A stretch of DNA of 64,000 nucleotides from Tolypothrix sp. PCC 7910 (lineage in GTDB: Bacteria; Cyanobacteriota; Cyanobacteriia; Cyanobacteriales; Nostocaceae): contig NZ_CP050440.1 in NCBI RefSeq assembly GCF_011769525.1, forward strand, positions 7,069,501-7,133,500, written 5' to 3'. Shown here piece by piece: positions 9,340 through 18,581 of the stretch; positions within the stretch are counted from its first letter, which is position 1; each line of letters begins with the position of its first letter. The notes under the pieces were generated by a model. The model ran no database searches and was not told where the DNA came from. It worked only from the letters and a program-made list of their open reading frames with translations. Made by a program: the position numbers and the translations under genes.

Positions 9340-10440
9340 ATGTCTGCTACGCCGCTTGTATCTCAGGTTGACTCACCCAACTCAGAAAAGTTAGAAAATA
9401 TTCCTCCTCTACTAGGTGCGTCTGTTACCGAGTTAACTGCTTGGGTACAGCAGCAAGGACAACCGGGTTATCGAGGTAAGCAGTTACATGATTGGATTTA
9501 TCACAAAGGCGTGCGATCGCTTGCTGATATCACTGTCTTTCCTAAACAATGGCGTGCGGATTTAGCAGAAATTCCTATTGGACGTTCCAAGATACATTAC
9601 CGCTCGGAAGCAAGGGATGGCACAGTTAAGTATCTACTGCAACTGTCCGACGGGCAAATTATCGAAACTGTGGGGATTCCCAGTTTTGGTAAAGGGGGAG
9701 AAATTTCTAAAACCCGGTTAACAGTCTGCGTCTCTACTCAGGTGGGATGTCCGATGGCGTGTGATTTCTGCGCTACTGGTAAAGGCGGCTTTAAGCGCAA
9801 CTTAGCCACACATGAAATTGTCGATCAGGTGTTGACTGTACAAGAAGATTTTCAGCAACGGGTCAGTAATGTAGTATTCATGGGATTGGGCGAACCGTTG
9901 TTAAATACGGAAAATGTCTTAGCAGCCCTGAAATCCTTAAATCAAGATGTCGGTATTGGACAGCGATCGCTTACTGTTTCTACAGTGGGTATTCGCGATC
10001 GCATTCGTCAGTTAGCCCAACATCATCTCCAAATTACTCTTGCTGTCAGTCTCCACGCACCTAACCAAGCACTGCGAGAACAACTCATACCCAGCGCCCG
10101 CCCCTATCCTTTAGAAGATTTATTAGCGGAATGCCGGGAATATGTAGAAATTACTGGTCGTCGTGTAACTTTTGAATATATTTTGCTGGCTGGTGTCAAC
10201 GATTTACCAGAACATGCTTTGCAATTAGCAAAATGCTTGCGTGGTTTCCAAAGCCATGTCAATTTAATTCCCTATAATCCTATTCAGGAAGTAGATTATA
10301 AACGCCCCAGTAGCGATCGCATTCAAGCCTTTCTCAATGTGCTTCAGCAACAAAATATTGCGGTTAGCGTCCGCTATTCTCGTGGTTTAGACGCTGATGC
10401 TGCTTGTGGACAACTGAGAGCAAGTAAATCACGCCTTTAA
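9340..10440 (+). CDS. rlmN: 23S rRNA (adenine(2503)-C(2))-methyltransferase RlmN
   Basis: A 366-residue radical SAM enzyme that methylates A2503 of 23S rRNA (and A37 of some tRNAs in bacteria). The 4Fe-4S ligands are Cys137, Cys141 and Cys144 in [11 protein letters not shown]. The C-terminal catalytic cysteine is Cys356 in [11 protein letters not shown], and the cysteine that forms the methyl-enzyme intermediate is in the expected place. Length is normal, with a slightly extended N-terminus. The gene is monocistronic, is bracketed by inverted copies of the family 2 MITE-like element, and is followed after 30 bases by a perfect 20-bp hairpin. The identification is secure. Confidence 0.97.
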   Translation: MSATPLVSQVDSPNSEKLENIPPLLGASVTELTAWVQQQGQPGYRGKQLHDWIYHKGVRSLADITVFPKQWRADLAEIPIGRSKIHYRSEARDGTVKYLLQLSDGQIIETVGIPSFGKGGEISKTRLTVCVSTQVGCPMACDFCATGKGGFKRNLATHEIVDQVLTVQEDFQQRVSNVVFMGLGEPLLNTENVLAALKSLNQDVGIGQRSLTVSTVGIRDRIRQLAQHHLQITLAVSLHAPNQALREQLIPSARPYPLEDLLAECREYVEITGRRVTFEYILLAGVNDLPEHALQLAKCLRGFQSHVNLIPYNPIQEVDYKRPSSDRIQAFLNVLQQQNIAVSVRYSRGLDADAACGQLRASKSRL

Positions 10441-10470
10441 TTCACACAATTACTCATGAGGTTTTTTGAC

Positions 10471-10513
10471 TGTGAAGCGTTGACTGTTAACTATTAACAG
10501 TCAACGCTTCACA
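10471..10513 (+). terminator. Perfect 20-bp stem behind rlmN
   Basis: TGTGAAGCGTTGACTGTTAA (10471-10490), loop CTA, and its exact complement at 10494-10513. It is followed by an AT-rich stretch rather than a clean U-run. Position suggests a terminator or 3' stabiliser for rlmN. Confidence 0.65.
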
Positions 10514-10552
10514 AATTTAGGCTGAATAATTTATTTATTTCTTTCTTGGAGT

Positions 10553-10656
10553 TATACCAATTTGAAAAAAGAATGCGACAGATTGTAGGGGCACGGCACT
10601 GCCGTGACCTCTAAAATATTATTGATGTGTCGCAAACATTATTTGATTTGATATTA
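10553..10656 (+). mobile_element. MITE-like element, family 2, copy B (104 bp)
   Basis: TATACCAATTTGAAAAAAG... GCGACAGATTGTAGGGGCA ... GATGTGTCGCAAACATT ... ATTTGATATTA. It is the same element as 9147-9250 but in opposite orientation, so the two form an inverted pair around rlmN. Outer ends are inverted repeats of the type TAATACCAAxT with TGCGACA further in. Confidence 0.75.
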
Positions 10657-10665
10657 CTTGTGATT

Positions 10666-10845
10666 CTATTTTTTGGCATGAATACCAGGAGCATAAGCCT
10701 CAATAACTCTACCAGTACGAGTACAACTGATCATTAAGTAGTCACAAGTTGGGCATTGTGTGCGAGTTATTTCGCTAGCAAAAATGTAGTGACGTTCAGC
10801 CCCACTGCCACAGTTTGGGCAACAAATGTTTTGTATAATCTGCAT
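10666..10845 (-). CDS. Small zinc-ribbon protein (often labelled PriA-like), 59 residues
   Basis: Reading the minus strand from ATG at 10845 gives a 59-residue protein ending AYAPGIHAKK. It has two CxxC knuckles, CCPNCG near residues 8-13 and CPTC near 31-34, a typical four-cysteine zinc ribbon, and further the conserved-looking stretch TGRVIEAYAPG. I recall cyanobacterial proteins of this form annotated as 'replication restart DNA helicase PriA', but it contains no helicase domain; that label probably comes from the zinc motif. Function unknown, nucleic-acid or protein binding is likely. Its start faces a 1-kb non-coding region, which would carry the promoter. Confidence 0.75.
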   Translation of the reverse strand: MQIIQNICCPNCGSGAERHYIFASEITRTQCPTCDYLMISCTRTGRVIEAYAPGIHAKK

Positions 10846-11850
10846 TTTAAAAACCCTTGGTTGTAACTAATAACATTAGAAGACAAAGTCAGCCTAACCA
10901 ATAAACACTACTGGTTTCACACCACTTAATAACAAGCCTATATATTGGGCTAATTACTTTAAGAAAATTTAATTCGTACAAGCAAACGCTATTGTATATC
11001 TATTATCTTAGTCTATGTCCTTAGTTATCATCTCACTTTAGATATATAAGTTAATTTTTTACCTACCCACTATTTAGAAATGGAATGATCCCTGCTACTA
11101 ATACCTTCATATCACGTTATTTACAGTGATCTCCAGGAATAGTAAGTATATTAATAGCAAAAAGTTAAAGTCAAGAAAATACTGTATAATTGGTCACAAA
11201 TTAATTTTATTTAAGCTTTGCTTAAGATTTATGCTATTGAAATAGCAATGAAATGATGGGGAAATAATTTAATTAAAACTTCCAATCTTGATAGTTCAAA
11301 GCCTGGTTAATGTCTGTTAGTCTAGTTGTTGGTAATGGGTAATGGGGAATGGGTAATCGGTATTGGGTTCTCCCAACTATCAATTACCCATCACTCTCTT
11401 CTTGACCTTCTTAAGATTTTTAACAGCATCGATTAAGGAATATTAAAGTTACGTTCGGTCTGCTGAAGTGCGGGGTTGAATGCTAGATATAGCAAGAGTA
11501 GAAAAGGAACAGGGAAAGGTTTCAAAAATTGAAGATGATTACAACGCCTCATACATTGCTATACAAAATGATGCGTTAGGCTGAAGCCGTAACGCACCCT
11601 ACAAATTGGCTATTTTCTAACTGAGAAGTGCTTATATCTCAATACAGTTCAGATAGGATGATGAGTAACTGATTTGTCGGTTGTGGAAACAGCTAGCTCA
11701 ATTGGGGGAGAATCCCCCAAACCCCCGATTGGGTGAAGGTTGCGTCCCCCAAACCCCCTCCAAAATTATTGTTCTGTTTTTTGTTGAGTAACTAGTTTTT
11801 TGGTTTTGTTGTCAATTAATTTTCTTAACCCAAGCGTATTGCCTTATATC
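10846..11850. other. 1-kb intergenic region between the zinc-ribbon gene and uvrC
   Basis: No gene is supported. Bases 10860-11320 are AT-rich with no repeat seen. Bases 11330-11395 are a short-sequence repeat (GGTAATGGGTAATGGGGAATGGG and reverse CCCATTACCC-like forms). Bases 11572-11596 hold the TGCGTTA...TAACGCA hairpin, and 11637-11844 is MITE-like family 1 copy B. Short open frames such as the one at about 11481-11585 have no features of a gene. Confidence 0.5.
11637..11844. mobile_element. MITE-like element, family 1, copy B
   Basis: Starts CTCAATACAGTTCAG and ends TTAACCCAAGCGTATTG, the latter being the exact complement of the start of copy A at 6586. The interior from 11700 to 11826 matches copy A almost base for base. 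It ends seven bases from the uvrC stop codon, so uvrC transcripts must read into it. No open frame of note. Confidence 0.7.
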
Positions 11851-13719
11851 TTAGGGATGAAAGTAATCGTAGATTTCTTGGGCTAAACGCGGCCCAATAC
11901 CTGATACTTCCGCTAGTTGTGCGGGTGTGGCTTGCCGAATATAATCAACAGATCGGAAATGTCCCAATAGCACTTTTTGACGATGGTGTCCTAACCCAGG
12001 AATCTCATCTAAGCGCGATCGCTTTAATTTATCACTACGCTGTTGACGATGGAAACTCACAGCAAAGCGATGGGCTTCATCCCTTAATCTTCGCAATAAC
12101 TGTACTCCTGGTTGTTCTGCATCAGTTTCTAAAGGTTGGGATTCTCCTGGGAGAAAAATCTCCTCTCGCCGTTTCGCTAAACTGACAACCCGCAAGTCTT
12201 CTAATAAATTCATCTCTTGCAAAATGGCGACAACGGATGATAATTGACCTTTACCGCCATCAATCATCACTAAATCTGGCCAGTCAGGATTACCCGCACG
12301 GGTTAATTGCGGATCTTCAATATACTTGCGAAAGCGACGCTGAATTACTTCTGCAAGACTGGCGAAATCATCTGAATGTCCGGCGGTGACTGTGGGATTT
12401 TTAATTTTGTAGTGACGATAGTGTTGTTTGGCGGGTAACCCATCAATAAATACTACCTGGGAAGCAACTGCATTCGACCCTTGAATGTGGGAGATATCAT
12501 AACCTTCGATGCGGTGGGGTAAGTCGGGTAAATCCACAATTGCAGCTAAATCTTGCATTGCTTGCTGGTTGCGATCGCCCAATTTTTGCATTCTTTGTAA
12601 TTCATATTGGGCATTACGCTCCACCATTTCGATTAATTCTGCCTTGGTTTGGCGCTGGGGTGCAAGAATTGTGACTTTTCTCCCTTTTTTCCCAGTTAAG
12701 ACATCTGCCAATATCTCACTATCTGGTAACTCATGCTGAACTAAAATTTCTGTGGGAATTTCCACCGAGTCAGCAGTTTGGTAATGTTCTTCTAACACCC
12801 GTTGTAAAATAGCGCCAAATTCCGCTTGTGCATTCGCCACAAATCCTAAGCGTCCGACTAATTGCCCTGCACGAATTTGGAATAATTGAATACAAGCGTG
12901 TTGGTCATCAGCTGCCAAGGCGATCGCATCCCGTGAAACTGTATCATCTGGTAAGGCAACTTTTTGATCCGCCGTCAGCGACTTTAACCCAGCTATTTGA
13001 TCGCGAATCCGCGCTGCTGCTTCAAAGTTCAGTGCTTCTGCGGCTTTATCCATCTGCTGCTTCAGGATATCAATCAGTTCCTGAGTTCTTCCCTGAAAGA
13101 CCATCGCTACCTTTTGTACAGTTTTCCGGTATTCTTCTGGGGAAATCAGCTGTTGACACACACCAGGACAGCGTCCTAAATCATAATTCAAGCAAGGACG
13201 GTCTTTAAATAATGGTTGAGGTCGTTGGCGTAAGGAAAAAATTCGCTTAGAGATGCGTAAGATTTCGCGTAATAAACCTGCATCTGTATATGGCCCGTAG
13301 AATTTATCTTTTTCTTTTCCTAGTTGACGCTTACGGGTAATAAAAATCCGGGGATAGTCTTCTGACCAAGTGATGCAAACATAGGGATATTTTTTATCAT
13401 CCTTGAGCAGCACATTAAAATATGGCTGGTGCTGCTTAATCAAGTTAGCTTCCAGCGCCAAAGCTTCCGCTTCGGTATCGGTGACGATAAATTCAATTTC
13501 TGCCACCTGTTTCACCATTGTGGCAATGCGATCGCTTTTGTTGTAGCCATCACGGAAATAAGAACGGACACGCGATCGCAATTTCCGAGATTTACCTATA
13601 TAGATAATGCGATCGCTTGCGTCCCGCATAAAATAAACACCCGGTTCTGGTGGAATTTCAGCTAGACGACTTTCTAGGCGTTCTGGATCTTTAACCAGTG
13701 TGGGAGAAGATTTTGTCAC
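11851..13719 (-). CDS. uvrC: Excinuclease ABC subunit C
   Basis: UvrC makes both incisions in nucleotide excision repair together with UvrAB. The 622-residue protein has the GIY-YIG nuclease domain at the N-terminus ([19 protein letters not shown] at about residues 25-44), the cysteine cluster [13 protein letters not shown], a UVR motif ([18 protein letters not shown]), the RNase H-like 5' nuclease domain ([28 protein letters not shown]) and C-terminal tandem helix-hairpin-helix motifs ending [15 protein letters not shown]. Length and order are standard. It stands alone, with a response regulator 160 bases upstream on the same strand. Confidence 0.97.
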   Translation of the reverse strand: MTKSSPTLVKDPERLESRLAEIPPEPGVYFMRDASDRIIYIGKSRKLRSRVRSYFRDGYNKSDRIATMVKQVAEIEFIVTDTEAEALALEANLIKQHQPYFNVLLKDDKKYPYVCITWSEDYPRIFITRKRQLGKEKDKFYGPYTDAGLLREILRISKRIFSLRQRPQPLFKDRPCLNYDLGRCPGVCQQLISPEEYRKTVQKVAMVFQGRTQELIDILKQQMDKAAEALNFEAAARIRDQIAGLKSLTADQKVALPDDTVSRDAIALAADDQHACIQLFQIRAGQLVGRLGFVANAQAEFGAILQRVLEEHYQTADSVEIPTEILVQHELPDSEILADVLTGKKGRKVTILAPQRQTKAELIEMVERNAQYELQRMQKLGDRNQQAMQDLAAIVDLPDLPHRIEGYDISHIQGSNAVASQVVFIDGLPAKQHYRHYKIKNPTVTAGHSDDFASLAEVIQRRFRKYIEDPQLTRAGNPDWPDLVMIDGGKGQLSSVVAILQEMNLLEDLRVVSLAKRREEIFLPGESQPLETDAEQPGVQLLRRLRDEAHRFAVSFHRQQRSDKLKRSRLDEIPGLGHHRQKVLLGHFRSVDYIRQATPAQLAEVSGIGPRLAQEIYDYFHP

Positions 13720-13879
13720 AAAACAGATCTAGGTAATTTCATAAATTCACCTATTTCTATTTTAAATAATATTGATTTTTTGTGTTGTTTCCCTAACCTG
13801 CTCTCCCGCTTATATCAACTACACACGCAACTAGCATTTAGCCTAAATTATTTCTCTTTCAAGGGTTAGCTGACATCGC

Positions 13880-14293
13880 TTAACAAGCTAGTCTTTCTTG
13901 GATTGTCATCATTAAAGCTTTGAGATTGATAGGTTTTACAAAGTAACGCCAAGCACCTAAATTCATTGCTCTTTGTTGATCGATTTCAAAAGCAAAAGCT
14001 GAAACTACAATAATGGGGATTTTGGCAAACTCTGGTTTTTGCTTAATTTGGGCTAACAATGAATAGCCATCAATATCTGGTAATTTTAAATCCAGTAATA
14101 TTAACTCCGGCTGAAATTTTTCGACAGCGGTAAATAAAGCAGAGCCTAATGAAAGACTTTGGACATCGTAGCCAAAGTGGTTGAGATAGTCGCTGAGCAA
14201 CATTCTATTAACATCATTGTCTTCAATTAATAGAATTCGTCTGATTGCTGGAGACTTGAATCGCTCGTTAAGAGATAGTAATTGTGCCGTCAT
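13880..14293 (-). CDS. Single-domain response regulator (CheY-like)
   Basis: 137 residues with one receiver domain after a 17-residue N-terminal tail. The acidic pocket is Glu24-Asp25, the phosphoacceptor is Asp68 in LLDLKLPD, the switch Ser is Ser98 in VVSAF, and Lys120 lies in VKPIN. No output domain is present, so it works through protein contacts, probably as part of a phosphorelay with one of the many hybrid or orphan kinases. There is no kinase next to it; the neighbouring uvrC is co-directional but 160 bases apart. The first 15 residues are not part of the receiver. Confidence 0.92.
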   Translation of the reverse strand: MTAQLLSLNERFKSPAIRRILLIEDNDVNRMLLSDYLNHFGYDVQSLSLGSALFTAVEKFQPELILLDLKLPDIDGYSLLAQIKQKPEFAKIPIIVVSAFAFEIDQQRAMNLGAWRYFVKPINLKALMMTIQERLAC

Positions 14294-15015
14294 TGTTCGC
14301 TATAATCTGATATTAATTTCAATCGAATTGGCATGATAAATTGAAATCCGAAAGCCTCTCCTTGCCTGTTTAAGGACTTTATAGCTAAATAAACCAATCA
14401 CAAAAAACAGAGGTTGGCGGAATTAGATCTGAAGTCTCTCATGCTCATGATTTTCCGCAACCTATTGTCATTTTTCACTCTTTTCGAGTTGAAAATGTGT
14501 TTATAAAGACTTTTAATTTCTCTATGTTGGAAAATTAAAAATCTCAAATTCGGACATCAATTATTGCACAAGATAGGGAACAAAAATCCAGCCAAGTCAA
14601 TGGAAAATGTCAGTCGAATGATAAATTTGCTGAATGAAAATCATTCAAAATTTTAATAAATCGAATTTAGTTTTTGTTTATCTGTGTTTCATAATATTAT
14701 CTTAATAGTCTTACTTCCACAAAAAGTTAATATTTTTTTAAACTGTCTATAGTTATAATTGTGGTATTAAATAATTGGAATTAAATTATCTTTGTTAATC
14801 ATAAAGAGTGGGTAATCTATCTCTATATATGAGTTTTGACAAGGTAGATTGTATTTTTCCACTCAAAAAAGCGCTTAAATAAGAGCTAATACACAACTTT
14901 AACTCAACAAAAGACTGAGCAATTTCGTTAAAAATATTAGGGTGCATTAGATATATTTAATGCACCCTAATATGCTATAAGTATTCGTCAAATCAGCCAA
15001 CGCTCACAATCAACC
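14294..15015. other. AT-rich intergenic region
   Basis: No gene seen in 720 bases. The DNA is very AT-rich with several runs of A or T. The only clear structure is the terminator at 14934-14973. Confidence 0.5.
14934..14973 (-). terminator. Rho-independent terminator of the aminotransferase gene
   Basis: A perfect 16-bp stem, ATATTAGGGTGCATTA at 14934-14949 with its complement at 14958-14973. Read on the minus strand it is followed by TTTTT, as in an intrinsic terminator. It lies 43 bases behind the stop of the gene. Confidence 0.75.
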
Positions 15016-16254
15016 CTACAGAAACTCAGCAATTCTCTCAACAGCAGTTTCCAGCAAAGGTGGCTCATGCACCAAAGCAAAGCGCACATATCCTTCACCA
15101 GATTTACCAAAGCCAGTACCAGGAGAAGCAGCTACACCAGTTTTCTCAACTAGTTGAGTACAAAATTCTCGAGAATTTTGGCTCCAGGTAGGAGGTAGCT
15201 TGGCCCAAATATACATTGTGGCCTTGGGTGTAGGAACGTGCCAGTCAATGCGGTGTAAAGCAGTAATAAAAGCATCACGACGTTTGCGGAAAGTCTCAAC
15301 AGCTTTTTCCACTCCCGCTTGCGGGCCAGTCAAAGCAGCGATCGCTCCATCCAAAATCCCGCGATATTGATTAAAATCGACGGCTGCTTTAACTTGACGT
15401 AAAGCACGAATCAGTTCAGCATTACCAATTGCATAGCCAATTCTAAAGCCACCCATATTGTAAGACTTAGACAGGGTGAAAAATTCAATGGAAATGCTTT
15501 TATCTGGGTCAGCTTGTAAAATTGAGGGCACAAGGGCTTGGTGATTAGGTATTGGGGATTGGGTATTGGGTATGAAAGCCGAATTCTCTCCCAGTCCCCA
15601 GTCCCCAGTCCCCTCAAATACCAAATCTACGTAGGGGAAATCATGAACCAGGACAATATTATGTTGTTGGCAAAATGCCACGGCTTCTCTAAAGAAAGCT
15701 AGAGGCGCGATCGCAGCTGTGGGATTGTGGGGATAACTCAAAACCATCATTCGCGACTGTGCTAAGACAGTAGCCGGAATATCACTCAATACTGGTAAAA
15801 AATTGTTTTCTGCCCGTAATGGCATCGGATAAATTTGTCCACTAGCTAAGTATACACCTCCAGCATGGGAAGGGTAGCCAGGGTCAAGTAGCAAGGCAAA
15901 ATCGCCAGGATTGAGCAATGCTAGAGGTAAATGGGCTGTACCTTCCTGAGAACCGATTAAAGGCAATACCTCCGTTTCCGGATCGACCTTAATGCCAAAT
16001 TTTTTTTCGTACCAACTAGCCGCCGCTTGACGAAAGCTTTGAGTAGCGTGAAACAGCAAATAACCATGTGTACTCGGATCATGAAGCGATCGCGCGATCG
16101 CTTCAATTACATGAGCTTCCGTTGGTAAATCCGAAGAACCTAGCGACAGGTCAATAATCTCTCTACCAGCAGCCAAAGCGATTGCCTTGGCTCTATCCAT
16201 ATCTGCAAATACATTAGATTGCAGGGGTTGTAAACGCTTTGCAAATTCAATCAT
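15016..16254 (-). CDS. PLP-dependent class I/II aminotransferase with repeat-derived insertion
   Basis: A 412-residue fold-type I aminotransferase of the aspartate/LL-diaminopimelate aminotransferase group. The Schiff-base lysine is Lys263 in TLSKSYNMGGFRIGY; SYPHNPTAA holds the Asn that contacts PLP and HDFPYVDL the Asp/Tyr pair. The substrate is not certain. The ATG at 16254 follows AGGGG by six bases and is preferred to a TTG at 16260. Residues about 216-242 (TGDWGLGENSAFIP...) do not look like aminotransferase sequence: the DNA (15529-15609) is the GGGGACTGGG/GGGTATTGGGGATTGGG short-sequence repeat found between genes elsewhere here, inserted in frame between VDLVFEG and the LVPSILQADPDK region. 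Confidence 0.9.
   Translation of the reverse strand: MIEFAKRLQPLQSNVFADMDRAKAIALAAGREIIDLSLGSSDLPTEAHVIEAIARSLHDPSTHGYLLFHATQSFRQAAASWYEKKFGIKVDPETEVLPLIGSQEGTAHLPLALLNPGDFALLLDPGYPSHAGGVYLASGQIYPMPLRAENNFLPVLSDIPATVLAQSRMMVLSYPHNPTAAIAPLAFFREAVAFCQQHNIVLVHDFPYVDLVFEGTGDWGLGENSAFIPNTQSPIPNHQALVPSILQADPDKSISIEFFTLSKSYNMGGFRIGYAIGNAELIRALRQVKAAVDFNQYRGILDGAIAALTGPQAGVEKAVETFRKRRDAFITALHRIDWHVPTPKATMYIWAKLPPTWSQNSREFCTQLVEKTGVAASPGTGFGKSGEGYVRFALVHEPPLLETAVERIAEFL
15529..15609. repeat. Short-sequence repeat inside the aminotransferase gene
   Basis: TATTGGGGATTGGGTATTGGG and CCCAGTCCCCAGTCCCCAGT tracts of the type seen in the spacers at 2190-2255, 17296-17360 and 22120-22185. About 81 bases, a multiple of three, so the frame is kept. 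Confidence 0.8.
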
Positions 16255-16260
16255 AATCAA

Positions 16261-16891
16261 CCCCTAAGGGTAATTCAAAATTCAAAAAGGAGAAAATAAA
16301 GGTCAAAAAATGGCGGTGTAAAACCAATTCCAAATTCACAATTCAAAATTAAGAAAGCCAGATTTTTCATCGGTTTCCGAGTTTGAATCTGTTGCTGAAT
16401 TTTGGAGACTTGGTACCAGGCTTGATATAGATGAGTCCGCTCAATAAAATTGATTAGCTCAAACAAGGATGCTGTTAACTTCCGACTCAATAATTGTTGA
16501 TAAAAGAGAAAATGACAAGGGGAAAGAGGTAAAGAAAATACCTTTAACTCTTTCTCTGTTATCTTTTCTTTAAAACCAATTTCGAGTGTAAAACTCTATC
16601 CTTTGCAGTCTTGCTCACAGATTGGCACTTTATGCCCAATACCCTTACACCCGCCGTAAAGGGCTTTGTCATCTATTTAGACTTGAGACTTTTGACAGTA
16701 GAAAGGATAAAGGATGTTCGCCCTTGGCGCTCCCGTTCGCGTAGCGTCCCGTAGGGAAGGGTAGGATGAAGGAAGAATTGGTAAAAGCGTCCTTAGGTGA
16801 AAAAATAACACTTTTTTTGTAATAAGTACCCCATCTATTAATTAGTGGAGTCATTTTATCCTTGATACTTCACACTTCAGCCTTCCTTTGA
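16261..16891. other. Intergenic region between thioredoxin and aminotransferase genes
   Basis: No gene I can support. It holds AATTCAAAATTCAAAA-type repeats (16275-16350) and a copy of the CGCTCCCGTTCGCGTAGCG TCCCGTAGGG repeat (16727-16758) that recurs in reverse near 57274-57300. A 71-codon open frame at 16275-16490 on the minus strand has no recognisable feature and contains the repeat, so I do not call it. Confidence 0.45.
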
Positions 16892-17227
16892 CTAATTACT
16901 ATTTAAATGTTCATCTAAAAAACTGAGTAATTTGTCTTTACCAATGACACCCTCAGAGGATGCCAAAAGTGCATTGTCTTTAATAAGCCTTAAGGCTGGT
17001 ACACCTTCTACCTGATACTGCTTCACAGTAAGTGGGTTGGGGTCAATTTCCATTTTGACAACTTTTAGGCGATCGCTGTATTTGGTAGCAGCTAAGTTAA
17101 TTAATGGTGACATTAGCCGACAAGGCCCGCACCAAGAAGCCCAAAAGTAAACCAACACTGGCAGATCGGTTGTTAAGACTTCGGTTTCAAACTCAGCATC
17201 AGTTACGGTGATTACACCCTTACTCAT
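16892..17227 (-). CDS. trxA: Thioredoxin
   Basis: A 111-residue thioredoxin with the redox-active WASWCGPC motif, the VPALRLI cis-proline region and the usual length. It is a cytoplasmic dithiol reductant for target enzymes. The start at 17227 (MSKGVITVTDAEF) is chosen because GGAG lies about six bases upstream; longer reading to 17269 would add residues (MCAHFDKCHLMETA) foreign to the family. Vipp1 lies 249 bases upstream on the same strand. The cis-Pro is preceded by Val, and the buried Asp of typical TrxA (near residue 26) appears replaced, so it may be a divergent isoform. Confidence 0.93.
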   Translation of the reverse strand: MSKGVITVTDAEFETEVLTTDLPVLVYFWASWCGPCRLMSPLINLAATKYSDRLKVVKMEIDPNPLTVKQYQVEGVPALRLIKDNALLASSEGVIGKDKLLSFLDEHLNSN

Positions 17228-17295
17228 TGCAGTCTCCATGAGGTGGCATTTATCAAAATGGGCACACAAAATACTCTATCCCAAACTGAGGACAT

Positions 17296-17420
17296 ATGGG
17301 GCATTGGGCATTGGGCATTGGGAATGGGTAATGGGTAATGGGTAATGGGTAATGGGTAATAATAATTTCCCGTTTTTCCTTTCCCCTTTCCCCTTTTCCC
17401 CTTTTCCCCACCCTCCAGAC
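17296..17420. repeat. Tandem heptamer repeats GGGTAAT/GGGCATT
   Basis: GGGCATT is repeated three times and GGGTAAT about five times, followed by a CCCCTTTTCCCC tract. It occupies most of the thioredoxin-vipp1 spacer. Confidence 0.85.
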
Positions 17421-17476
17421 ACAAAATCCCACAACCAAAGGGCGTGGGATGAGCTTTCATCAGTGTTTTGAAGATA

Positions 17477-18265
17477 TTACATCTGATCCAATTGCTTGCG
17501 TAAAGACTCTAACTCAGCATCCACCACTTCATTAGATTTTGGCTGTGTGCTTTGTGGTTGGGGTGTTTCAGGTGGTAGTGCGGGTTGATTGGCTGAGCTA
17601 GCAGGGCCTAAAGTCATTTGGGCTTTCAAGGCTGCTAATTCATCGTCAACATCACTACCCGCTTCTAAAGCGGCAAATTGGCTTTCTAAATCAGTACCAG
17701 CCAATTCTCCTACTGACTGCGCCCTAGCCTCTTGTATTAAGACTTTTTCTTCCATGCGCTCAAAAGCAGCCATTGCACTGCTGGTATTCATACCCCGTAC
17801 CATGCCTTGCAGTTGTTCTTGGGCTTTGGCGGTGGTAATCCGGGCTTTGAGCATTTCTTTCTTGGTTTTAGCCTCAGAAATCTTGCTTTCTAGCTGGATG
17901 AGGTTGCGCTTGAGGGTTTCAACTTGCACGCTTTGTTGATCTAAGCTAGTTTTCAGAGCAGTACCAGTCTCAGTGTAAGTTTTTTTGCGTTCTAAGGCTT
18001 GCCGTGCTAGATTTTCATCACCTTTTTGCAGGGCTAATTGGGCATTACGTTGCCATTTATTAATTTCATTTTGGGCATCATTGTACTGTTTTTCAGTGCG
18101 TTTTTGTGCCGCGATCGTTTGAGCAACACCCTGACGCAGCTGTACTAAGTCTTCCTGCATTTCCAGGATGGCTTGTTCCAGCATTTTTTCAGGATCTTCA
18201 GCTTTATTTACCAGGTCGTTGAGATTGGCACTGACTACTCGCTTAATCCGATCAAATAATCCCAT
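17477..18265 (-). CDS. vipp1: Vipp1 / IM30 membrane-remodelling ESCRT-III-like protein
   Basis: 262 residues, PspA/IM30 family. The N-terminal amphipathic helix MGLFDRIKRVVSANLNDLV is present and is followed by long coiled-coil helices (about 25-215). What marks it as Vipp1 rather than PspA is the C-terminal extension after about residue 220: a Pro/Gln/Ser-rich linker and a final short helix VVDAELESLRKQLDQM. Vipp1 forms rings and filaments on the plasma and thylakoid membranes and is needed for thylakoid upkeep. The gene is next to its paralogue pspA on the same strand, 316 bases apart, a likely tandem duplication. Confidence 0.93.
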   Translation of the reverse strand: MGLFDRIKRVVSANLNDLVNKAEDPEKMLEQAILEMQEDLVQLRQGVAQTIAAQKRTEKQYNDAQNEINKWQRNAQLALQKGDENLARQALERKKTYTETGTALKTSLDQQSVQVETLKRNLIQLESKISEAKTKKEMLKARITTAKAQEQLQGMVRGMNTSSAMAAFERMEEKVLIQEARAQSVGELAGTDLESQFAALEAGSDVDDELAALKAQMTLGPASSANQPALPPETPQPQSTQPKSNEVVDAELESLRKQLDQM

Positions 18266-18581
18266 AACTTTGTTTTTTCCTTGTGTTGTTTACGCAATTT
18301 GTTGGACAGTTAAGCTTTTTACTGTTTAATAGCTACTTATTCCAATGTAATCTTTCCGGTCTGGAACAGTACCTCCCAACACCCCTTAATTGTTAAGATA
18401 TACTCCCGCCTCAGTAATTGCCCAATCTATAGTTAGTCTTGAGTGCTGAGTTCTGAGTAATGAGTCGAGATTTCTAATTCAGCACTCGTTACTGGGAACT
18501 GTCACAGCCCCTTTTATAACCCCTGCGGTGGAAAGATTTTCCGCCGCAGGAAACTAGCACTCAGCACTACATAATCAGTAC
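18266..18581. other. Spacer between vipp1 and pspA with two inverted repeats
   Basis: No gene. CCTGCGGTGGAAA (18522-18534) pairs with TTTCCGCCGCAGG (18538-18550), a 13-bp stem behind pspA. Around it GAGTGCTGAG at about 18439-18448 pairs with AGCACTCAGCAC at about 18556-18567, so the spacer may be one larger folded repeat. Confidence 0.5.
18522..18550 (-). terminator. Hairpin behind pspA
   Basis: A 13-bp GC-rich stem with one G-U pair, 32 bases behind the stop of pspA. There is no clean U-run after it, so it might be a processing or attenuating element. Confidence 0.5.

Noticed and set aside
12509-13208. Several plus-strand open frames inside uvrC
   Set aside because: Antisense shadows of a well conserved gene.
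16275-16490. 71-codon minus-strand open frame
   Set aside because: The C-terminal half reads AATTCAAAATT-type repeat DNA and no homologous features are seen.
16669-16854. 61-codon minus-strand open frame
   Set aside because: Most of it is a dispersed GTTCGCGTAGCGTCCCG repeat.
17296-17360. Regular short repeats considered as a CRISPR array
   Set aside because: Heptamer units without spacers of 30-40 bases; typical short-sequence tandem repeats of cyanobacteria.
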